DNA of 22,985 nucleotides, taken from the NCBI GenBank assembly GCA_028803175.1, contig JARBCG010000007.1:1-22985 (forward strand), given 5' to 3'. Made by a program: the position numbers and the translations under genes. This document shows, piece after piece, positions 1 to 10,897 of this stretch. The notes under the pieces are model-generated. The model worked only from the letters and a program-made list of their open reading frames with translations. It made no database searches and had not been told where the DNA came from. This stretch comes from Wolbachia sp. Its GTDB lineage: Bacteria; Pseudomonadota; Alphaproteobacteria; Rickettsiales; Anaplasmataceae. How positions within the stretch are numbered: position 1 is the stretch's first letter; each line of letters begins with the position of its first letter.

Positions 1-170
1 ACATAATCCACCCTCGTTTCATATTGTTTAAAGGGTAAAAAGCCCATAATCTCCTCTGTCTGCTTTGTTGGTTAATCCATAGTTGGCGTTTTTTGAACTA
101 AAGCAACAGAATCATAAGATGAGCTTGCTCTGCTAAAATTATCCTGTATGTATTTTTTCTGTAATTCCAC
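1..170 (-). pseudogene. bioC: bioC, malonyl-ACP O-methyltransferase, 5' part, nonsense-mutated, runs off the window
   Basis: Reading leftwards from a GTG at 170, the frame gives a BioC-like N-terminus with the block FSRASSSYDSVALVQK (family pattern F-x-R-A-A-x-x-Y-D). In BioC this precedes the SAM-binding methyltransferase fold that methylates malonyl-ACP to start pimelate synthesis. The GTG lies inside the end of bioH (32-base overlap), so bioF, bioH and bioC look like one transcript. A TAA at 72-74 interrupts the frame about 33 codons in. Beyond it the same frame reads EEIMGFLPFKQYETRVDY, the stretch that normally leads into the SAM-binding glycine motif. The codons just before the stop fit the family poorly, so a small compensated frameshift may also exist. 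I call it a pseudogene from the stop; the rest of the gene is outside the window. Confidence 0.65.
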
Positions 171-795
171 TCAAAAAATTGACAATTTGTTCATATATAA
201 AACTATGCTCACGTAAACCTAAACTATGGCGACCTTTATTGTGCATAATAACTTTAACATCGTTACCAAAATTATCATAGATAAGCCCCGGAGGCACGAT
301 TGTATCATCTGTTGCACCTAATATCAATAGTGGCATACACGGCAACTCATGTGTTGTAGTTAATAATTTTAAATCCTGCATTAATTTTACTTTATCTAGG
401 TGATTAAAAGAATTGTCGTTTATTAAATTAACACCACACCTTTTGTAGAAGGACATCATGGTTTCTATGGGACTTATTTTAAAATTCCGCATCATTGTTT
501 TTAATTCCAATTCACGTTCTCTGTGTAATTGCGAATCAAATCCTAAAAATTTAACAAAGGCTTGTATTCCAATAAGTGCCTTGAATTTTACATTTAAAGA
601 TGCTAGCTTCATTAAACCAAGAGAATGTCCAATACCAATAAATGTACTGTTTTCTGGAAAGTTTATATTTTCCTTTCCAAAATAGCCAAGATCTAAACAG
701 TAATGAGGTTTCTTAAAAAAATATTCATTTATAAGAGGCACAAAAAATTTATGATCAAACCCCCAGCCATGGCAAAAGAGAAAGCAGTAATTCAT
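139..795 (-). CDS. bioH: BioH-like alpha/beta hydrolase (pimeloyl-ACP methyl ester esterase)
   Basis: 218-residue alpha/beta hydrolase. Visible are an N-terminal HGWG oxyanion-type motif (residues 9-12), the nucleophile elbow GHSLG with Ser58, a later GATDD segment that could supply the acid, and a C-terminal GRHSLG histidine region: a plausible Ser-Asp-His triad in family order. BioH frees pimeloyl-ACP from its methyl ester after BioC-primed chain elongation, ending pimelate synthesis. It is somewhat shorter than the E. coli protein (about 256 residues), so the lid region is probably reduced. Its ATG overlaps the TGA of bioF (ATGA, 792-795), and bioC starts within its last codons, which implies translational coupling. 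The frame is fully open. Naming rests on the fold, the HGWG motif and the position between bioF and bioC. Confidence 0.8.
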   Translation of the reverse strand: MNYCFLFCHGWGFDHKFFVPLINEYFFKKPHYCLDLGYFGKENINFPENSTFIGIGHSLGLMKLASLNVKFKALIGIQAFVKFLGFDSQLHRERELELKTMMRNFKISPIETMMSFYKRCGVNLINDNSFNHLDKVKLMQDLKLLTTTHELPCMPLLILGATDDTIVPPGLIYDNFGNDVKVIMHNKGRHSLGLREHSFIYEQIVNFLSGITEKIHTG

Positions 796-1931
796 ATTTG
801 CTGAAGAACGTGCACTAAATGATCTAGATCACCTTCAGTATGACTAACATTAAGTGCAATACGTAACCTTGACGTTCCAGTATGGACAGTTGGTGGACGT
901 ATAGCAGAAACAATTATACCATGTTTTAGAAGCTTTTCTTTTGCATTCATTACAGTCGTTTCATCACCTAGAATTATTGGTATAATATGAGTAACTGAAT
1001 TACCTGTATTAAATCCCAGGTTTTGCAAATGATTTTTCAAGTTTTCAGCCTTAAAAAGTAGAGTTTTGCGCTGATCAGCAAGATGTCGTACTAAATGCCA
1101 AGCTTTATCTGCTGCCCCAATCATCATCGGAGAAAGAGAGGTTGAATAGATAAATCCTGAACATTTGTTGATGAGATAGTTTTTTATAACATTAGAACAA
1201 GCTACATATGCGCCAAAGCATCCTAAAGCTTTACTAAAAGTACCTAGAACCAAATGAGGAATTTCCTGAAGATTAACGTTGGTAGATAGACCATACCCAT
1301 CATGACCAATGACACCTGTTGCATGTGCTTCATCTAAGTATAGAAAAGCTTCATATTCTTTACTGAGAGAAAAAATTTCCTCTATTGGCACAATATCTCC
1401 ATCCATACCAAAAATGGTTTCAGTAACAATAAACTTTGGTCTCAAGTCGTTTTTGAATTTTGCTAGTAAATTACTTAAGTGATCTATATCATTGTGTCTA
1501 TATCGCACAAGTTCAGCATGGCTTAGGAAGACAGCTTGATACAAACTAGCGTGGTTTAATTTATCGAAAAAAACAATAGGTTTGTTACCTAACACTGATT
1601 GATCTAATAGACTTGCAAGGACTGTTAGATTAGCTTGAAAACCTGAGTTAAAAATAATAGCTGATTCACTTCCTTTGTCTTGAGCAATCTGATTTTCAAG
1701 ATCCTCAAATATCTTTTTATTACCTGAAAGCAACCGAGAACCAGTAGACCCTACTCCAAACTGTTCTCCAGCAAGTTTTGCTCCTTCAAACAACACTTTT
1801 GACTTACTTAAACCAAAGTAATCATTGGTGGAAAAATCGATAAAGTTTGTATCAAATATCGTATCGGGTAGTTGGCGATATTTGCCTTTATTTTGCAGCA
1901 TATTATAGTATTTATGATATAAGTGATGCAT
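792..1931 (-). CDS. bioF: BioF, 8-amino-7-oxononanoate synthase
   Basis: PLP-dependent alpha-oxoamine synthase joining pimeloyl-ACP and L-alanine to give KAPA, the first ring-forming precursor of biotin. Family blocks appear in order: FSTNDYFGLS near the N-terminus, GSTGSRLLSG, FNSGFQAN, DKLNHASLYQA (the His that stacks on PLP), ETIFGMDGD, DEAHATGVIG, TFSKALG (Schiff-base Lys) and the C-terminal AIRPPTVHTGTSRLRIAL. I chose the ATG at 1931, about 32 residues ahead of FSTNDY. An ATG at 1943 is also possible. The open frame extends to 2033, but the extra residues are not family-like and run through a hairpin (1981-2017). No strong Shine-Dalgarno is seen at any candidate. The gene appears intact and starts the bioF-bioH-bioC cluster. 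Confidence 0.9.
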   Translation of the reverse strand: MHHLYHKYYNMLQNKGKYRQLPDTIFDTNFIDFSTNDYFGLSKSKVLFEGAKLAGEQFGVGSTGSRLLSGNKKIFEDLENQIAQDKGSESAIIFNSGFQANLTVLASLLDQSVLGNKPIVFFDKLNHASLYQAVFLSHAELVRYRHNDIDHLSNLLAKFKNDLRPKFIVTETIFGMDGDIVPIEEIFSLSKEYEAFLYLDEAHATGVIGHDGYGLSTNVNLQEIPHLVLGTFSKALGCFGAYVACSNVIKNYLINKCSGFIYSTSLSPMMIGAADKAWHLVRHLADQRKTLLFKAENLKNHLQNLGFNTGNSVTHIIPIILGDETTVMNAKEKLLKHGIIVSAIRPPTVHTGTSRLRIALNVSHTEGDLDHLVHVLQQI

Positions 1932-1980
1932 AATTTTTCTCATAAGGAAGTTAGATAATGACAAAAGAATGGACTTTTGC

Positions 1981-2017
1981 CTAGGCAAACGGAATTTTCT
2001 GCTTTCCGTTTCCCTAG
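1981..2017. repeat. Near-perfect 14-bp inverted repeat (hairpin) between divergent bioF and bioB
   Basis: Arms 1981-1994 (CTAGGCAAACGGAA) and 2004-2017 are complementary at 13 of 14 positions around a 9-base loop. The hairpin sits just upstream of the likely bioF start and just before the truncated end of the bioB remnant. No T-run marks a classical terminator. It could be a palindromic repeat element, a relic of an insertion, or an operator for the former divergent promoter. Confidence 0.6.
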
Positions 2018-2064
2018 TTAATTTATACAGCATGAATGGAACATAGAAAACACTTTAATTCTAG

Positions 2065-2831
2065 TGAAGTTCAGCACACTATGGTACTGGATTAAAAAAA
2101 GAGTCTTTATCGGAGATTGCCTAAGTAGTTGAAGCAGCAAGGCGTGCAAAAGAATCTGGCAGTACTCGTTTCTGTATTGGTACAGCTTGGTGTGGTCCAC
2201 GTGATCAAGATTTAAAAGTTGTCTGTGAAATGGTTAAAGAAGTAAAAAAGTTAGGTGTTGGAACGTGTGTTACTCTTGGGTTATTGAAAGATCAACAAGC
2301 TGATATGTTAAAAGAAGCTGGTTTAGATTTTTATAACTATAATGTTTATACATCTAAAGAATATTACGATAAAATTATAACAACATGTACTTTTAAAGAT
2401 CATTTAAATACACTGAAAATGTACGTAGTGCAGGAATCAAGGTCTGCTGTGTTGGTATTCTTGGTATTGGTGAAACTAATGAGGATTGCATAAAGACGTT
2501 AATTCTTCTTGCTAATATGGATGAGCCACCAGAATCAGTACCAATTAATATGCTGATGAAAATTCCTGGAACTCCTCTTTAGGATGTAGCTGATGTTGAT
2601 CCATTTGATTTTATTCACGCAATTGCAATATCAAGAATTGTGATACAAAAATCATATATACGTTTGTCAACTGGGCGAGAAAAGATGTAATATGAACTAC
2701 AAGCACTATGTTTTCTTGCTGGTACTAATTCAATTTTCTATGGTGAAAAGCTACTTACAGCTCAAAATCCAGCACCTGAGCAGGATAATTATTTTTTCTC
2801 AGTAAAGAAACTTTGTAGAGGTAAATTATAG
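2065..2831 (+). pseudogene. bioB: bioB remnant (biotin synthase), N-terminal third missing, frameshift and stops
   Basis: Biotin synthase is a radical-SAM iron-sulfur enzyme inserting sulfur into dethiobiotin. Recognisable blocks run in order: AHYGTGL, VVEAARRAKESGSTRFCIGT, VTLGLLKDQQA, AGLDFYNYNVYTSKEYY, then after a one-base loss near 2415 [66 protein letters not shown]. In-frame stops lie at 2122-2124, 2580-2582 and 2688-2690; the natural end is TAG 2829-2831. The N-terminal part with the CxxxCxxC cluster cysteines is absent, apart from faint similarity around 2040-2065. This copy cannot make biotin synthase. It is divergent from bioF and convergent with the DMT permease remnant. Confidence 0.88.
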
Positions 2832-3620
2832 CAATCTTTTTACGTCGCACTTATATTCTGAATAAATTATCAATAATATTGATGATATTAAGATTAAAGC
2901 ACCATACCAAATGTTTTATCAGGAAACTAACCGAATATAAGGTACGCTACCACTGCAGAGATCACCAGTTCAAAATATCTATATTGTGCAGGTGCAGTGG
3001 CATCGACAACAGCAAAAGCTTTTAATATAAAGAATAAAATTAAGTTGGTATTAATACCAAGAAAGACGGTGTTTACCAATAAAATAATGAAGGTGGAGTG
3101 GAGAAAATGGTTATTGATTATATCTAAGAGAGAAAAAAACAATGCAGCTACAGTAAAAATAAGAATTATGGTATCATTACTAGGTTTTAAGGTAATAGCA
3201 ATACCAATGAACAAGATAATTATTACTATCCATCTTTGCCAAATTATATTCTCGTTTAAAAAGAGCACTGCAAGTAGTAATACAAATAAATGGTATAGAA
3301 AATTATGATTGTTGCTGTGGTTACAGAGCCAACAGTTAATCCGTAGTTCCAGGAAATCATGCCAAGAAATAAGAAAACTCCTCTGATTATCTGAATAATG
3401 AAGTTGTTTGTTTTGAGAGTTTTTATCCCATAATAGATAATGAAAGGTATGAGAGTAACGGTACTAAATAAAAAACGGAAAAATCCAGTTCAAAACTATT
3501 AAGACGTAACCGTAAATATTTAGCTATAACATCATTGATTGTACTGCTAAACAAGCTAAGTGTAGACCAAATAACACAAACAAAATAACTAATTCCTGAT
3601 AGAGACCTAATGAGTATCAC
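2826..3620 (-). pseudogene. DMT-superfamily (EamA/RhaT-like) permease, frameshifted
   Basis: Pieces of one drug/metabolite-type transporter lie in different minus-strand frames. They are the N-terminal part from a GTG at 3620 (helix then INDVIAKYL), a middle part about 3290-3390 (RGVFLFLGMISWNYGLTVGS), a C-terminal piece 3268-2927 (FLNENIIWQRW, NLILFFILKAFAVVDATAP, YRYFELVISAVVAYLIFG), and a last helix (ALILISSILLIIYSEY) ending at TAA 2828-2826. At least two frame changes and an in-frame TAG after IFG break it. Many Rickettsiales carry such ten-helix permeases; the substrate cannot be read from sequence. The GTG overlaps the 3' end of the iscS remnant by 14 bases, so they were probably cotranscribed. 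Confidence 0.75.
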
Positions 3621-4860
3621 ATTTAACTGAATTTAAATCCACACCATCTTGGATCATTTCCCAAAGAGGACTCATCTCTCTTAATTGACCAATATTTTTA
3701 GTGACGAGATCTTCTGCATATAAAATTTCTTCTTTTGTTGTAAAGCGACCTAAACCAAACCTAATTGAAGAGTGCTCAAGATCATAACCATTATTTAATG
3801 AACGTATAACATATGAAGGTTCAAGGGAAGCTGAAGTGCATGCAGAACCAGAACTAACTGCTAAATCTTTTATTGCCATGATAAGTGATTCACCTTCAAC
3901 ATAAGGAAAACTTAAATTCAAATTTCTAGGAATCCTGTTTTCATAATCACAATTTAAAACAACATCAGGAAATGCTTCTATTTTGTTGTACAAAATGTCT
4001 CTTAATTTTTCCAGCCTAGTTGTTTCTACTATCATTTCTTCACTTGCGATTCTAGCGGCTTCACCAAAACCAACCGCAAGAGAAGTAGAAACTGTACCGG
4101 AACACATACCTATCTCTTTCCAACCACTACCAGTTAATAGAGTTAATCTCACGCGAGGATTTTTTTCTACGAACATGCAGTGCCCCTACTCCCATCGGCC
4201 CATGAATTTTATGGCTCGAAAGACTAATTAAATCAATATTCATCTCATTTACATCTGTTGGAATTTTGCCAAACGCCTGTGCAGCATCTGTATGAAAGGA
4301 TATGTTATGTTTTTTACATACTGCACCAATTTCTTTTATAGGTTGAATAATTCCTATTCCATTATTTACCATCATCACTGAAACAAGGACAGTTTTATCA
4401 GTAATCTCTGCTTCAAGCTTTGATAAGTTTATCATACCATTCTGCTGAACAGGTAAATAAGTTACTTCAAAACCATCACCTTCCAAATGTCTGCAAGAGT
4501 AAAGAACGCATTTATGTTCAGTACAAACAGTTGTTATGTGATTACCTTTATTTTTATAAAAGTTGTAACTCCTTTAATTGCCATTTTAGTTGCCATGTTG
4601 TTTGATTCGGTTGCACCAGAAGTAAATATTATTTCTTTACTATCTGCATTTATCAATTCTGTAATATACTTCCTTGCCCTTTCAATAGCATATTCAGCAG
4701 TCCAGCCAAATGAATGACTACGTGAGTGTGCATTGCTAAATTTACCAAAGTAAGGAATCATCACCTCTAACACGCGAGGATCTACCTTAGTAGTTGATTG
4801 ATAATCAAGAAATATTGATAGTTTTACTGTGCAATTTAATTTTATGTTTTTTCTATTCAT
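3607..4860 (-). pseudogene. iscS: IscS-type cysteine desulfurase, two single-base frameshifts
   Basis: Class V PLP enzyme that takes sulfur from cysteine for Fe-S clusters and thio-cofactors. Three consecutive frames join into a full-length IscS. The N-terminus has [25 protein letters not shown] and [12 protein letters not shown]. The middle has [11 protein letters not shown] and the PLP-lysine block [16 protein letters not shown]. The C-terminus has SGTVSTSLAVGFGEA, the catalytic-Cys loop SSGSACTSASLEPSYV and a typical SPLWEM tail. The first shift is a one-base loss near 4563-4575, after which the expected [18 protein letters not shown] follows in another frame. The second is an extra base in a run of seven T (plus strand 4160-4166), between VRRK and NPRVRL. 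Catalytic residues are preserved in every fragment, so decay is recent, or the runs are slippage or sequencing problems. A functional iscS is presumably elsewhere. Confidence 0.88.
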
Positions 4861-5039
4861 AAAACAATCTTAAGAAATGTTTTTTAATGTAATAAAAACA
4901 AAAAAGAATTTTCCCTCAAATCCTGCTAATAAAATGAATCCAAAAAACAACAGTGCATAAGGATACTATGTAAGATCAAAGAAGGCTATTTGTGAAAAAA
5001 TATAGCTACTGCTTCAGAAAAAAACTGGCCTGTATCTTG

Positions 5040-5225
5040 TATTAAGTTCTGAAATAATAACAAGAATATATGGAAATATGAGAAATTTATAAGTGATGAA
5101 GAATATAGCAAAAAAGCTAATTAGTTTCTTGATGAAGAAAAAAAATAGATAGTTAAAAGCTTGTTCCTCGAAAGATGAAGATAACTATAAAATGGCTTTA
5201 TAAAGTTTGTTAGTTACAGAATAAA
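5040..5225 (+). pseudogene. Decayed unidentified coding remnant
   Basis: Between iscS (starting at 4860) and the thi promoter there is no intact gene. One plus-strand frame from about 5060 reads like former protein: NNKNIWKYEKFISDEEYSKK, then FLDEEKK, IVKSLFLER and GFIKFVSYRI, separated by TAG, TAG, TGA and TAA stops. It is rich in Lys and Glu. I do not recognise the family. The stretch 4861-5040 is A+T-rich and shows nothing I can name. Confidence 0.3.
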
Positions 5226-5248
5226 AGTTAAAGTTACAGTATTTTTTC

Positions 5249-5278
5249 TAGACAAACAGATAATCTATTATATACAAT
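5249..5278 (+). promoter_or_regulatory. Putative sigma-70-type promoter of the thi operon
   Basis: TAGACA (5249-5254) resembles a -35 box and is followed after 16 bases by TATACA (5271-5276), or after 18 by TACAAT (5273-5278). Transcription would begin around 5285, shortly before the 5' arm of riboswitch helix P1 at 5301. Position supports it, but such matches are common in AT-rich DNA. Confidence 0.45.
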
Positions 5279-5298
5279 CTACCATAATAGTTAATGAA

Positions 5299-5386
5299 TG
5301 TTTTTCTTGGGGTGCCTTTAGGCTGAGATGGTTTGTAAATCAAACCCATGGAACTTGAACCAATTAGTATTGGCGTAAGAAAGAGA
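5299..5386 (+). promoter_or_regulatory. TPP riboswitch aptamer (THI box) upstream of thiC
   Basis: The conserved THI-box parts occur in order. GGGGTGCC (5309-5316) is followed by a short GCC/GGC stem and GGCTGAGAT (5321-5329). A 6-bp hairpin GGTTTG/CAAACC spans 5330-5346. Then comes CCC..GAACTTGAACC (consensus ACCC..GAACCTGATC), and the stem CCAATTAGTATTGG followed by CGTAAGAAAG (consensus CCGGGTAATACCGGCGTA-GGAAG). Helix P1 is formed by 5301-5308 (TTTTTCTT) with 5377-5384, eight pairs with one G-U. These elements bind thiamine pyrophosphate in known riboswitches. The target is the thiC operon, the classic TPP-controlled transcript. Confidence 0.92.
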
Positions 5387-8395
<3,009 letters not shown>

Positions 8396-8396
8396 G

Positions 8397-8603
8397 ATGA
8401 TATGTATAAAGTTCAATGGTAAGAAAAGGTCAATACCAACAAACACTACTATTAGGGATTTCTTACTTGAAAGTGAAGAGCAGGTAACCCTGCCTTTTGC
8501 CGTTGCTATTAATAGGGAGTTTATTCCTCAAGCACGTTACGATAATACTATTCTTAGAAATGGTGACGAGCTAGAACTAGTTACGCCTATGCAGGGAGGT
8601 TAA
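8397..8603 (+). CDS. thiS: ThiS, thiamine biosynthesis sulfur carrier protein
   Basis: 68-residue ubiquitin-like protein ending in the diagnostic Gly-Gly (QGG). The terminal carboxylate is adenylated by ThiF and converted to a thiocarboxylate that donates sulfur to the thiazole on ThiG. Blocks seen are FNGKKRSIPTNTTIRDFL, PFAVAINREFIP and GDELELVTPMQGG. One base separates it from the thiO stop, with AAGGAGG (8382-8388) as ribosome-binding site. thiG begins three bases after its stop. Confidence 0.94.
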   Translation: MICIKFNGKKRSIPTNTTIRDFLLESEEQVTLPFAVAINREFIPQARYDNTILRNGDELELVTPMQGG

Positions 8604-8606
8604 AAT

Positions 8607-9398
8607 ATGGAATGGAAGATAGGATGTCAAATTCTAAGAAGTAGGTTACTCTTAGGCACAGCATTATATCCATCCCCTTCTATTATGAAAGAAGCTATAA
8701 AAGCTTCTGAGTGCCAAGTTATAACTGTTTCCTTAAGAAGGCAGGCACCAGATAAACAAGGGGGGAAAGTCTTTTGGAATTATATAAAAGGACTAGGGTG
8801 TCATATATTACCTAATACTGCTGGTTGCCGACTAGCGAAAGAAGCAATCACTGTTGCTGAAATGTCACGAGAAATTTTTAGTACAAACTGGATTAAGCTA
8901 GAAGTTACAGGTGATGAATATAACTTACAACCCAACATATTTGAGTTAGTTAAAGCTGCTCAAGAACTTATAAAACGGAACTTTTTAGTCTTGCCTTACT
9001 GTACCGATGATTTAATAGTATGTCAAAAATTAATTGAGATAGGTTGCCAAGTACTAATGCCGTGGTGTGCTCCTATTGGTTCAGGACAAGGTCTACTTAA
9101 CCCCTTTGCACTCAGAGTACTTAGAGAACGTTTGCCTAATGCAACATTAATTATCGATGCAGGTATTGGTGCTCCTTCTCATTCAATACAAGCTATGGAA
9201 CTAGGGTTTGATGGAGTACTGCTAAATAGTGCAACTGCACTTGCGTTAGATCCTATAGGAATGGCAAAGGCATTTTGTTTAGCTGTACAAGCAGGTAGAC
9301 AAGCTTTTAAGTCTGGGATTATGCCTACAAGAAATATGGCTAATCCAAGTACGCCGTTAATTGATACTCCATTTTGGAAGCAAGGAGCAATAAAATGA
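8607..9398 (+). CDS. thiG: ThiG, thiazole synthase
   Basis: 263-residue TIM-barrel enzyme condensing 1-deoxy-D-xylulose 5-phosphate, dehydroglycine (ThiO) and ThiS-thiocarboxylate to thiazole phosphate carboxylate. Blocks: [37 protein letters not shown] with the Schiff-base Lys97, [25 protein letters not shown] (phosphate/DXP loop) and [24 protein letters not shown]. Length and motifs are complete. A GGAGG just before the start overlaps the end of thiS. Its TGA overlaps the ATG of the thiD/thiE fusion (ATGA). DXP must come from a dxs gene elsewhere. Confidence 0.95.
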   Translation: MEWKIGCQILRSRLLLGTALYPSPSIMKEAIKASECQVITVSLRRQAPDKQGGKVFWNYIKGLGCHILPNTAGCRLAKEAITVAEMSREIFSTNWIKLEVTGDEYNLQPNIFELVKAAQELIKRNFLVLPYCTDDLIVCQKLIEIGCQVLMPWCAPIGSGQGLLNPFALRVLRERLPNATLIIDAGIGAPSHSIQAMELGFDGVLLNSATALALDPIGMAKAFCLAVQAGRQAFKSGIMPTRNMANPSTPLIDTPFWKQGAIK

Positions 9399-10897
9399 GA
9401 AGACCTATTGTGTGGGCCATAATAGCATTAGATTCAGGAGGAACAGGGATTCAAAGTGATATAAAAGTTTTCAAAACTTTAGAAGTTCACGGCTGTTCTG
9501 TGGTAACTGCTACAACAACACAAAATAGTTATAAAGTGTTAGATACAACGTTTGCTGTTTCTGCAGTTATAAATGCTCAAATCACTGAATTAGAAAAGGA
9601 CATGACACCAAAGTCTATTAAACTTGGTATGTTAGGTTCCATACCAGATATGCGGGAAATATCCTCCTTTTTAAGACGTTATAGTGGACATGTTGTATAC
9701 AATCCAATAATTCTGTCTAAAAGCGGTGCTCCATTATTAAACTCAGATGCTAAAAATTACTTAATTGAAAATATTGTACCTTACGTTAGTCTATTGATAC
9801 TTAATATTTTAGAAGTTGAAGAATTATTAGATTGTACTATTAAAAGTTCTACTGATGTAGCGGAAGCAGCTAAGAAATTATTAAATTACGGAGAACAAAG
9901 TGTTTTAATCAAAGGTGGACATAGTGCAAATGGGTATTCCCAAGACTACTGGGCAGACGGTAGGCAACAGTACTGGCTTACTATTGATAAAGAAGCGAAT
10001 CATGGTTCTGGGGATATTTTATCTGCAGCTATAACAGCTTGCTTGGCTTTAGATTATAGTTTACTTGATTCACTAGTGATCGGAAAATCTCATGTAAGCC
10101 AAGAAATAAGAATGGCTGATGGGTATGATCAAGGTTCTGGAGCTATTGCTCATCATAATTGGCAAAGTTCATATGAAGATTTACCATGGATTACTAAATC
10201 AGCGCAAGATGGAATTAATCAACCTAGCTTCCCTCAATGTGACATAGAAGCACTAGCTTTTTACCCAATAGTTGATTCTAATTATTGGTTGGAAAAACTT
10301 TTTGCCATAGGTATTAAGACTATCCAACTACGTATTAAGGATCTTCAGGGAAAAGAGCTTGAAGAAGAAATAAAAACAGGAATTAAGATTGCTGAGAAAT
10401 ATAAAGCTAAGTTGTTTGTTAATGATTACTGGAAATTAGCGATACAATATAATGCGTATGGAATACATTTAGGACAAGAAGACCTAGTCAATGCTGATTA
10501 TAAAGCTATTGTACAAGCTAACATAAGGCTAGGAATAAGTACTCATAGCTATTATGAATTAGCAAGAGCTTATGCTCTAAGGCCTTCTTATATAGCTTGT
10601 GGCCCAATTTTTTCAACTACTTCTAAGAAAATGCCTTTTGCTCCACAAGGAATCTATAATTTGCAGCATTGGCGTAAACTCTTAAAATGCCCATTGGTGG
10701 CTATTGGAGGAATTTCTATTGATAAATTACCGTCTGTATTGGCATGCGGAGTGGATGGAGTTGCTGTTATTTCCGCTGTATTAAGTAGCATAGATACAGA
10801 GCAAACTGCTTTGGAATTTTTAAAAGCTTGTAAACAAGCATTTTTATTAAGACAAAAACAAGGTAATCATGGTCAATTACAACCAACTTTCAAGTAA
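9395..10897 (+). CDS. thiDE: ThiD-like/ThiE fusion protein; ThiE half canonical, ThiD half with altered active site
   Basis: 500 residues from the ATG at 9395, chosen for AAGGAG (9382-9387) seven bases upstream and the ATGA overlap with thiG. Residues 1-240 are ribokinase-fold ThiD-like ([21 protein letters not shown], and a SQDYWADG...YWL stretch that I recall from gammaproteobacterial ThiD-ThiE fusions). Residues 285-480 are ThiE, thiamine phosphate synthase: [55 protein letters not shown]. The ThiE half keeps the pyrophosphate- and HMP-binding motifs. In the ThiD half the usual VDPV is VYNPI (102-105), TPN is LNI (136-138), and HGTGC is HGSGD (203-207, the catalytic Cys position becoming Asp). 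Kinase activity is therefore doubtful, and HMP-P phosphorylation may rest on the separate ThiD at 13354. Overlaps thiF by 29 bases. Confidence 0.9.
   Translation: MRRPIVWAIIALDSGGTGIQSDIKVFKTLEVHGCSVVTATTTQNSYKVLDTTFAVSAVINAQITELEKDMTPKSIKLGMLGSIPDMREISSFLRRYSGHVVYNPIILSKSGAPLLNSDAKNYLIENIVPYVSLLILNILEVEELLDCTIKSSTDVAEAAKKLLNYGEQSVLIKGGHSANGYSQDYWADGRQQYWLTIDKEANHGSGDILSAAITACLALDYSLLDSLVIGKSHVSQEIRMADGYDQGSGAIAHHNWQSSYEDLPWITKSAQDGINQPSFPQCDIEALAFYPIVDSNYWLEKLFAIGIKTIQLRIKDLQGKELEEEIKTGIKIAEKYKAKLFVNDYWKLAIQYNAYGIHLGQEDLVNADYKAIVQANIRLGISTHSYYELARAYALRPSYIACGPIFSTTSKKMPFAPQGIYNLQHWRKLLKCPLVAIGGISIDKLPSVLACGVDGVAVISAVLSSIDTEQTALEFLKACKQAFLLRQKQGNHGQLQPTFK

Noticed and set aside
2018..2200. 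Minus-strand 60-codon open frame
   Set aside because: It is antisense to the bioB remnant, whose plus-strand reading matches the biotin synthase family; the peptide shows no motif.
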